From NCBI GenBank assembly GCA_944388245.1, contig CALXIA010000022.1:1-37222 (forward strand): 37,222 bases of DNA. The letters run 5' to 3'. How positions within the stretch are numbered: the first letter of the stretch is position 1; every line of letters starts with the position of its first letter. Below are positions 31,249-37,222 of this stretch, one piece after another. Below the pieces are notes generated by a model. It ran no database searches and was not told where the DNA came from. It saw only the letters and a program-made list of their open reading frames with translations. This DNA is from an uncultured Gemmiger sp. (GTDB taxonomy: Bacteria; Bacillota; Clostridia; Oscillospirales; Ruminococcaceae). The translations under genes and the position numbers were made by a program.

Positions 31249-31319
31249 CCGCCTCTTTATGAAAAAGGTATGACCAAATCGGTTCCGCCATGATTTTTTC
31301 GCACATTTGTCACGTCGCC

Positions 31320-31348
31320 TTTCAAAGGCCGCCGGCCTGTGGTATAAT
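31320..31348 (+). promoter_or_regulatory. Promoter of the solute-binding protein-yloU-fakA transcript
   Basis: TTTCAA (31320-31325), 17-bp spacer, perfect TATAAT (31343-31348), about 60 bp before the start codon. Confidence 0.6.
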
Positions 31349-31406
31349 AACAGAACCGGATGGGGCGTTTTGCGCCCCGCCGCAACCCAAAAGGGAGGTG
31401 AACCCC

Positions 31407-32960
31407 ATGCAACCTGTTCCTCACCGGGCGCTGGCGCTGGCGGTCTGCGCGCTGTTCGCGGCCGGCTGCGCCGCCTCCTCCGCCCCGGACCAGGCCCCCG
31501 CTTCCAGCGGTCAGACCACCTTGCAGACGCCCGCCGGCGAGGGCAGTTCCGACGGCACCCTCTGCGTGGGGTATACCGAATCCGACGGCTTCAATCCCTA
31601 CCGGGTCAACTCCTCCCTGGTGGCGCAGAACGCCGGACTGGTGTTTGAAAAACTGGTGGAGATCAATCCCGAGATGGAGCTGGAATACCGCCTGGCCCAG
31701 AGCATCCTGTGCAGCGGCACCCAGGTGATCCTGACCCCCCGGGGCGGCTGCACCTTCGCGGACGGCACCCCCATTACCGCCGAGGACATCCTGGCCAGCC
31801 TGCAGGCGGCCCAGGCCAGCGCCATGTACGGCGGCCGGTTCGCCAACGTGACCGGCATGCGGGTGCAGGACGGGCTGGTGGTGCTGGATCTGGCCGTGCC
31901 GGACAGCCTGTTCGCCTATCTGTGCGACATCCCGGTGATGAAGGCCTGGGAGACCGCCCTGGCCGCCCCCACCGCCAGCGGCCGGTACACCTACGGCGCG
32001 GGGGCCGACCTGCTGGTGGCCAACCCGCGCGCGCCCTTCGGCGCGGGAGAGGGCCCGGCCGAGATCCGGCTGTGGCCGGTGTCCGGCTACGACGAACTGG
32101 TCAGCAGCTTCGCCCAGGGCTCGGTGAATCTGTACGACGCGATCAGCGACAGCGACGCCACCGGCAGCATGACCAGCCAGCAGAGTTTCTACCGCACCAA
32201 CGAGCTGATCTACCTGGGGGTGAACAGCACCAGCGACAAGCCGCTGCTGGCCACCGCCACCGGCCGCACGGTGCTCAGCCGCCTGACCGACCGGCGGGCC
32301 CTGGCGCAGGAGAGCTTTTATTCCCGGGCCTACCCGGCCACCGGCATCATCAACAGCTTTTACCCCTGCGTGCGGGACGCCCAGGCGATCAGCGCCGACC
32401 CCCAGACCGAGGATCTGCCCAGCCTGCTGGGGGCGCTGGGCTATACCCTGGACACGATGACCGGCTACTACACCGACGCCGCCGGCGCCCGGCTGGAGGT
32501 GCAGCTGCTGGTGTATACCGGCAGCGTGTACAAGCGGTACGCGGCCAACCTGCTGCGGGAGCAGTGGGGCGAGGCCGGCATCTATCTGCAGATCGTGGAG
32601 CAGGACAACTTCGACCAGTACAAGGAGCAGGTGCTCAGCGGGCAATTTGAACTGTACATCGGGGAAGTTAAGTTGTATAATAATATGGATATAACGCCGT
32701 TTCTTCCCGGCGGGTCCCTGAGCGCGGGGCTGGCCCAGAACGAGGAACTGCCCGCCGCCCGGGACGCTTTCCGCCTGGACGCGGCCGCCGCCGGCGCCCT
32801 GGAACAGGCCTTTGCCGACCTGATGCCGCTGGTGCCGCTGGTGTGGCAGAACGGCACCGTGGTGTGCAACCGGGACGTGACCGGCGTGAGCGCCTCGGTC
32901 AGCGGCGTATTCTATTCTCTGGCAAACCTTTCGGTCGCACAGGCCGACGAATCTTCGTAA
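31407..32960 (+). CDS. Family 5 extracellular solute-binding lipoprotein (oligopeptide/nickel type)
   Basis: A 517-aa lipoprotein. The signal peptide ends in LFAAGC (lipobox), followed by a Ser/Pro/Gln-rich linker. The body reads GTLCVGYTESDGFNPYRVNS and the family 5 signature region CTFADGTPITAEDILASLQA. The C-terminal lobe contains VYKRYAANLLREQWGEAGIY and QLVIVEQDNFD-type text (IVEQDNFDQYKEQVLSGQFEL). Ligand is probably a peptide, but cannot be fixed. ATG 31407 follows GGGAGG. There is no permease or ATPase next to it, so it is an orphan binding protein, followed 15 bp later by yloU. Confidence 0.87.
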   Translation: MQPVPHRALALAVCALFAAGCAASSAPDQAPASSGQTTLQTPAGEGSSDGTLCVGYTESDGFNPYRVNSSLVAQNAGLVFEKLVEINPEMELEYRLAQSILCSGTQVILTPRGGCTFADGTPITAEDILASLQAAQASAMYGGRFANVTGMRVQDGLVVLDLAVPDSLFAYLCDIPVMKAWETALAAPTASGRYTYGAGADLLVANPRAPFGAGEGPAEIRLWPVSGYDELVSSFAQGSVNLYDAISDSDATGSMTSQQSFYRTNELIYLGVNSTSDKPLLATATGRTVLSRLTDRRALAQESFYSRAYPATGIINSFYPCVRDAQAISADPQTEDLPSLLGALGYTLDTMTGYYTDAAGARLEVQLLVYTGSVYKRYAANLLREQWGEAGIYLQIVEQDNFDQYKEQVLSGQFELYIGEVKLYNNMDITPFLPGGSLSAGLAQNEELPAARDAFRLDAAAAGALEQAFADLMPLVPLVWQNGTVVCNRDVTGVSASVSGVFYSLANLSVAQADESS

Positions 32961-32975
32961 AGGAGCGATGACAAG

Positions 32976-33332
32976 ATGATCACCAGCTATACCCCCCAGG
33001 GTGCCGTGAGCATCACCGGCGAGTACTTCAATCAGCTTGTGGCCGAGGTGGCCAAGCGCTGCTACGGGGTGACCGCCATGGGCGGCGACACCACGGCCCA
33101 GCAGATCAAGGGTCTGGTGCTGGGCGGCGCGCACGCGGAAAAGGGCGTGCATGTGGAACAGCGGGACGGCCAGCTGGCCATTCAGCTGCGCATCAAGGTG
33201 AGCTACGGGCTCAACATCGCCACCATCGTGCGGGCCATCACCCACAAGGTCAAGGACGAGGTGGAGCACGCCACCGGCCTGAAGGTCTGCCGCATCGACG
33301 TGCGGGTGGAGGATATCCTCTCCGCCGAATGA
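32976..33332 (+). CDS. yloU: Asp23/Gls24 family protein YloU
   Basis: A 118-aa cytosolic protein of the Asp23/DUF322 family. It opens TPQGAVSITGEYFNQLVAEV, then CYGVTAMG, LAIQLRIKVSYGLNIATIV and VRVEDI, the normal order. Members are alkaline-shock or envelope-stress related and small forms like this one (YloU) nearly always precede yloV/fakA, as here. ATG 32976 follows AAGGAG. The function is not settled; it may link fatty acid activation to the envelope. Likely co-transcribed with the binding protein upstream. Confidence 0.94.
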   Translation: MITSYTPQGAVSITGEYFNQLVAEVAKRCYGVTAMGGDTTAQQIKGLVLGGAHAEKGVHVEQRDGQLAIQLRIKVSYGLNIATIVRAITHKVKDEVEHATGLKVCRIDVRVEDILSAE

Positions 33333-33399
33333 CCGTTTGCCGTACCTTTTCCGCCCGGCGGCCCGGGTTACAACCGATATCGTATTTGAGGTGTTTTGC

Positions 33400-35085
33400 A
33401 TGATGATTACTGGTAAGATCCTGCGCGACGCGATCCTCTCCGGCGCCCACAACATCGCCAACCAGCGCACCCGCGTGGACGAGTTGAACGTATTCCCGGT
33501 GCCGGACGGCGACACCGGCACCAACATGAGCATGACGGTGGGCGCGGCCGTGCCCGAGCTGGAGGCCCTGGGCGACGACTGCACCGTGGCCGAGGCCGCC
33601 AAGGCCGCCGCCAGCGCCATGCTGCGGGGCGCCCGCGGCAACAGCGGCGTCATCACCAGCCTGCTGTTCCGGGGCTTTTCCAAGGCGCTGGACGGCAAAA
33701 AGACCGCCGACGCGGCCGATCTGACCGCCGCGCTGCAGAAGGGCGTGGAGGCCGCCTATAAGGCCGTGATGAAGCCCACCGAGGGCACCATGCTCACGGT
33801 GGCCCGGGTGGCCGGCGAACAGGCCGCCGCCAGCGGTTTGACCGATGTGAACGAGTTGTGGGACAAGGTGCTGACCGCCGCCCAGGAAGCGCTGGAAAAC
33901 ACCCCCAACCAGCTGCCGGTGCTGAAGAAGGCCGGCGTGGTGGACGCGGGCGGCCAGGGCCTGGTGATCATCTTTGCCGGGATGCAGCAGGTGTTCCACG
34001 GCGGCGAGATCATCGCCCCCGCCGAGGCCCCGGCCAAAGCCGCCGGCTCCAACGCCGCCGGCAAGGGCGTCTTCACCGACGATCTGATGAAGGTGGAGGA
34101 TATCAAAAACGGCTACTGCACCCAGTTCCTGGTCCACAAGAACGACACCTGCAGCACCGAGAAGCTGCGGGCGTTCCTGGAATCCAACGGGGACAGCGTG
34201 GTGGTGATCGAGGACGATGAGGTCATCAACTGCCACGTGCACACCGCTGATCCGGGCAAGATTTTGAGCCACGCCATCCAGTACGGCTATCTGACCGGCT
34301 TCAAGATCGAGAACATGCACGAGCAGTTCCTGGCCCGCCAGAAGCAGGGCAAGGGGCTGGAGAAGCAGAAACAGGCCGAGGAGGCCCCCGCCAGCGAGTT
34401 CCCCTACGCCGCGGTGGACCCGGAGCGGGTCTACGGCTTTGTGGCCGTGGCCGCCGGCGAAGGGCTGCGGGCGGTGTTTGCCGATCTGGGGGTGGACGCG
34501 ATCGTGTCCGGCGGGCAGACCATGAACCCGGCCACCGAGGACATCGTGGCCGCGGTGCAGAGCGTGCCCGCCCAGACGGTGTTCGTGCTGCCCAACAACA
34601 AGAACATCATCATGGCCGCCGAGATGGCCCAGAAGATCGCGGACCGGCGGATCGTGGTGCTGCCCACCCGCACCATTCCCCAGGGCATCACCGCCATGCT
34701 GAACTTTGACCCGGAGGCCACCGTGGACGCCAACACCATCAACATGATGCAGGCGGCCGACAAGGTGAGCACCGGTCTGGTGACCTTTGCCGCCCGGGAC
34801 AGCGAGTTTGACGGCAAGAAGATCAAGAAGGGCGAGATCATGGCCCTGGAAAACGGCAAGATCGTGAACACCGGCACCGATCTGACCAAGGTGACCTACC
34901 GCCTGGCCCGCAGCATGGCCAAGCGGGACACCAGCTTCATCACCGTGATCAGCGGCTGCGATGTGAGCGAAGAAGACGCCGAGCGCACCACCGATCTGGT
35001 GCGCGCCAAGGTGGGCGGCGATGTGGAGGTCACCCACATCAGCGGCGGCCAGCCGGTCTACTATTATATGATCAGCGTGGAATAA
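33400..35085 (+). CDS. fakA: DAK2/DegV-domain protein, FakA-like fatty acid kinase (YloV)
   Basis: A 561-aa cytosolic kinase subunit. The N-terminal DhaL (DAK2) domain (1-200) has ELNVFPVPDGDTGTNMSMT, where the Asp residues bind Mg-ATP, and RGARGNSGVITSLLFRGF. A middle domain (about 215-330) includes GYCTQFLVHK and INCHVHTADPGKIL. The C-terminal EDD/DegV-like domain (about 345-560) has VSGGQTMNPATEDIVAAV and VLPNNKNI. In Staphylococcus FakA phosphorylates exogenous fatty acids held by FakB; no fakB is in the window. ATG 33400 with GAGGTG is preferred. Order yloU-yloV-recG is conserved in Firmicutes. Confidence 0.94.
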   Translation: MMITGKILRDAILSGAHNIANQRTRVDELNVFPVPDGDTGTNMSMTVGAAVPELEALGDDCTVAEAAKAAASAMLRGARGNSGVITSLLFRGFSKALDGKKTADAADLTAALQKGVEAAYKAVMKPTEGTMLTVARVAGEQAAASGLTDVNELWDKVLTAAQEALENTPNQLPVLKKAGVVDAGGQGLVIIFAGMQQVFHGGEIIAPAEAPAKAAGSNAAGKGVFTDDLMKVEDIKNGYCTQFLVHKNDTCSTEKLRAFLESNGDSVVVIEDDEVINCHVHTADPGKILSHAIQYGYLTGFKIENMHEQFLARQKQGKGLEKQKQAEEAPASEFPYAAVDPERVYGFVAVAAGEGLRAVFADLGVDAIVSGGQTMNPATEDIVAAVQSVPAQTVFVLPNNKNIIMAAEMAQKIADRRIVVLPTRTIPQGITAMLNFDPEATVDANTINMMQAADKVSTGLVTFAARDSEFDGKKIKKGEIMALENGKIVNTGTDLTKVTYRLARSMAKRDTSFITVISGCDVSEEDAERTTDLVRAKVGGDVEVTHISGGQPVYYYMISVE

Positions 35086-35106
35086 GGCGAAACGCCGGGT
35101 TCCTGC

Positions 35107-35147
35107 CGCGCGGGAGAGGGGTTTCCTCTCCCGCGCGTTTTGCTTTT
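35107..35147 (+). terminator. Terminator between fakA and recG
   Basis: A 13-bp perfect stem CGCGCGGGAGAGG/CCTCTCCCGCGCG, loop GGTTT, followed by TTTTGCTTTTG. recG begins 33 bp later with no clear promoter, so this may act as partial attenuation. Confidence 0.8.
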
Positions 35148-35179
35148 GCGCGAGTTTTCCCGAAAGGAGGCGGACGGTC

Positions 35180-37222
35180 ATGCAGCTGGACACGCCGGTG
35201 CAATATCTGAAAAACGTGGGGCCCCGCACCGCCGAGCGGTTCGCCCGGCTGGGCGTCCACACGGTGGCCGATCTGCTGGCTCACTATCCCCGCCGGTACA
35301 TCGACTACTCAAACGCCGGCGGGGTGGCTGCCGCCCCCTTCGACGCGGACACGGTGGTGCGGGCGGTGATCTACGCCAAGGAGCCCATGCGCCGCCTGCC
35401 CGGCGGGCGCACCCTGCAGCGGGTGCAGGCCGGGGACGGGGACGCGGTGCTGAGCCTGGCCTGGTTCAACAATCCCTACGCCGCCGACAAGCTGGAGGTG
35501 GGGCAGGAATACTGGTTTGAGGGCCGGGTGACCGGCACTTTGACCCGCCGGGAGATGGCCAATCCCCTGGTGCGCACCCGGGCGCAGGTGGACAAGGCCC
35601 CGCTGGAGCCGGTCTACCCCCAGACCGAAGGGCTGCCCAGCTGGCGGATCAGCCAGGCGGTGGAGGCGGCCCTGGCGGCGGCCGATCAGCTGGAGGAGCC
35701 CCTGCCCCCTGCCCTGCTGGCGAAATACCGGCTGCCCGGCCGGGCCGAGGCGGTGCGGGCCATCCATCGGCCCCGTTCCGCCGAGGAGGCGGCCGGGGCG
35801 CGCCGGCGGCTGATCTTTGAGGAACTGCTGACCCTGCAGCTGGGGGTCAACCTGATGAAGAGCCGGGGCCCGGGCCAGACCGGCGCCCGGATGGGCCGGG
35901 TGGACCTGGCGCCCTTCTGGCAGTCGCTGCCCTTTGCCCCCACCGGGGCCCAGCGCCGGGCCGCCGGGGAGATCGCGGCCGATCTGCGGGGCCCCGCCCC
36001 CATGAACCGGCTGCTGCAGGGGGACGTGGGCAGCGGCAAAACGCTGGTGGCGGCGGCGGCGATCTACATCGCGGCCCGCAGCGGCTGGCAGAGCGCCCTG
36101 ATGGCCCCCACCGAGATCCTGGCCACCCAGCACGCCCGCAGTTTGCAGGCGATGCTGGGGCCGCTGGGGGTGCAGGTGGCGCTGCTCACCGGCGGGATGA
36201 AGGCCGCCCCCCGCCGCCAGACCCTGAAAGCCATCGCGGAGGGCCAGGCCGACCTGGTGGTGGGCACCCACGCGGTGATCGGCACCGGGGTGGAGTTTGC
36301 CCGGCTGGGTCTGGCCGTGGTGGATGAGCAGCACCGGTTCGGGGTGCGCCAGCGGGGGCTTTTGGCCTCCAAGGCGGACAGCCCCCACCTGCTGGTCATG
36401 AGCGCCACCCCCATCCCCCGCACCCTGGGGCTGCTGATCTATGGAGACCTGGACGTGTCCATCCTGGACGAACTGCCCCCCGGCCGCAAACCGGTCAAGA
36501 CCTATTATACAACCAGTAGAAAACGCCGTGATATGTACGGATTCTTGGACAAACAGATCCAGGCGGGGCACCAGGTCTACATCGTCTGCCCCCGGATCGA
36601 GCAGGGGGAGAGCGACAAGGAGGAGATGCAGGCGGCGGCGGACTACCGGGACAAGGTGGCGGCGCCGCTGCTACCGGGGCGGCGGATCGGGCTGCTGCAC
36701 GGGCGGATGAAGCCCAAGGAGAAGGCGGCGGTGATGGAGGCGTTCCAGGCCGGGGAGCTGGATGTGCTGGTGAGCACCACCGTGATCGAGGTGGGGGTGG
36801 ACGTGCCCAACGCCACGGTGATGGTGATCGAGAACGCCGAGCGGTACGGCCTGAGCGCACTGCACCAGCTGCGGGGCCGGGTGGGCCGGGGCGCGGCCGA
36901 GAGCTGCTGTATCCTGATCAGCGACCACGATTCGGAGTCGGTGCGCCAGCGTCTGCGGTTTTTGTGCAGCACCTCGGACGGGTTCGCCATCGCCAAGTAC
37001 GACCTGGAACACCGGGGGCCGGGGGATTTCTTCGGCAGCCGCCAGCACGGGCTGCCGGTGCTGCAGATCGCGGATCTGATGACCGACACCCGGGCCCTCT
37101 ACGCCGCCCAGGAGGAGGCCGGCGCGATCCTGCGGGCCGATCCCCAGCTGCAGCGGGAGGAAGACCAGCCGCTGGCCCGGGCGGTGGAACGCCTGTTCGA
37201 GCGGGCCCAGGGGACCATGAAC
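35180..37222 (+). CDS. recG: ATP-dependent DNA helicase RecG, 5' part (runs off the window)
   Basis: Branch-migration helicase that remodels stalled replication forks and recombination intermediates. 681 codons are visible without a stop and the protein should end near residue 690, so nearly all is here. The N-terminal wedge domain starts TPVQYLKNVGPRTAERFARL and has YIDYS. Helicase motifs: GDVGSGKT (Walker A), APTEILATQHA, the DEQHRFGVRQR motif II, MSATPIPRTL (III), then STTVIEVGVDVPNATVMV, HQLRGRVGRG (VI) and LEHRGPGDFFGSRQHG (the RecG C-terminal TRG-like signature). ATG 35180 follows AAAGGAGG. Only the last residues are missing. Confidence 0.97.
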   Translation, partial: MQLDTPVQYLKNVGPRTAERFARLGVHTVADLLAHYPRRYIDYSNAGGVAAAPFDADTVVRAVIYAKEPMRRLPGGRTLQRVQAGDGDAVLSLAWFNNPYAADKLEVGQEYWFEGRVTGTLTRREMANPLVRTRAQVDKAPLEPVYPQTEGLPSWRISQAVEAALAAADQLEEPLPPALLAKYRLPGRAEAVRAIHRPRSAEEAAGARRRLIFEELLTLQLGVNLMKSRGPGQTGARMGRVDLAPFWQSLPFAPTGAQRRAAGEIAADLRGPAPMNRLLQGDVGSGKTLVAAAAIYIAARSGWQSALMAPTEILATQHARSLQAMLGPLGVQVALLTGGMKAAPRRQTLKAIAEGQADLVVGTHAVIGTGVEFARLGLAVVDEQHRFGVRQRGLLASKADSPHLLVMSATPIPRTLGLLIYGDLDVSILDELPPGRKPVKTYYTTSRKRRDMYGFLDKQIQAGHQVYIVCPRIEQGESDKEEMQAAADYRDKVAAPLLPGRRIGLLHGRMKPKEKAAVMEAFQAGELDVLVSTTVIEVGVDVPNATVMVIENAERYGLSALHQLRGRVGRGAAESCCILISDHDSESVRQRLRFLCSTSDGFAIAKYDLEHRGPGDFFGSRQHGLPVLQIADLMTDTRALYAAQEEAGAILRADPQLQREEDQPLARAVERLFERAQGTMN

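Noticed and set aside
32670-32690. TATAAT inside the binding protein gene as an internal promoter for yloU-fakA
   Set aside because: No -35 at suitable spacing; the codons fit the protein (KLYNNMDIT). An internal start is possible but unsupported.
31257-35262. Two long minus-strand frames opposite the binding protein, yloU and fakA
   Set aside because: Same antisense artefact; His/Gly/Leu-rich without domains.

Overview
The window looks like chromosomal DNA from a high-GC anaerobic Firmicute, most likely an Oscillospiraceae/Ruminococcaceae gut bacterium. This is inferred from the gene content (a six-subunit Rnf complex, QueH in place of QueG, XpaC/TelA, YloU-FakA-RecG, AgcS, a ferredoxin-domain aldo/keto reductase), from Firmicute-type AGGAGG ribosome binding sites and TTGACA/TATAAT promoters, and from high GC with strong third-position bias. 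That bias leaves long open frames opposite almost every real gene. I see no rRNA, tRNA, CRISPR array, phage or insertion-sequence transposase. Nearly all genes are of recognisable housekeeping or accessory families.

Layout. Positions 1-3.9 kb (minus strand): the 5' part of icd, a cation diffusion facilitator, purA and a DUF896 protein. 4.0-5.0 kb: a structured intergenic region without a gene, then queH on the plus strand. 5.1-10.5 kb (minus): a membrane-anchored XRE regulator, an operon xpaC-telA-lemA-TPM, and a Cof-type HAD hydrolase. 10.6-11.7 kb (plus): azlC-azlD. 11.8-17.6 kb (minus): a complete rnfCDGEAB operon behind a near-consensus promoter, with an RnfG that carries a 450-bp internal tandem duplication. 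17.8-18.0 kb: a divergent 42-codon membrane protein gene whose promoter region shares a palindromic motif with the rnf leader. 18.0-21.1 kb (minus): a GT-C type glycosyltransferase and a PepV-like dipeptidase. 21.2-25.5 kb (plus): a leader with two terminator-like hairpins followed by an overlapping operon cydD-cydC-ygbA-ybaN. 25.6-27.0 kb: an AgcS symporter. 27.0-27.5 kb (minus): mscL with a C-terminal zinc ribbon. 27.6-30.2 kb (plus): an unknown anchored protein, an aldo/keto reductase and nnrD. 30.2-31.2 kb (minus): a 40-codon gene, a roughly 215-bp hairpin-rich element bounded by two identical palindromes, and a CBS-pair protein. 31.3-37.2 kb (plus): an orphan family 5 solute-binding lipoprotein, yloU (Asp23), fakA/yloV and the 5' part of recG.

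How the parts fit. Rnf couples reduced ferredoxin oxidation to NAD+ reduction and ion pumping, and is the main energy-conserving module here. AgcS would spend an ion gradient on amino acid uptake. CydDC-YgbA-YbaN looks like a redox, heme or nitrosative-stress module, although no cytochrome bd genes are visible. XpaC-TelA-LemA-TPM is a membrane/envelope-associated operon of poorly defined function. The least explained signals are the RnfG domain multiplication, the CAAAC-N-GTTTG palindromes between rnfC and the small membrane protein gene, the cydD leader, the 30.5-kb hairpin element and the 4.1-kb structured intergenic region. I did not find a clearly novel multi-gene defence or mobile system.
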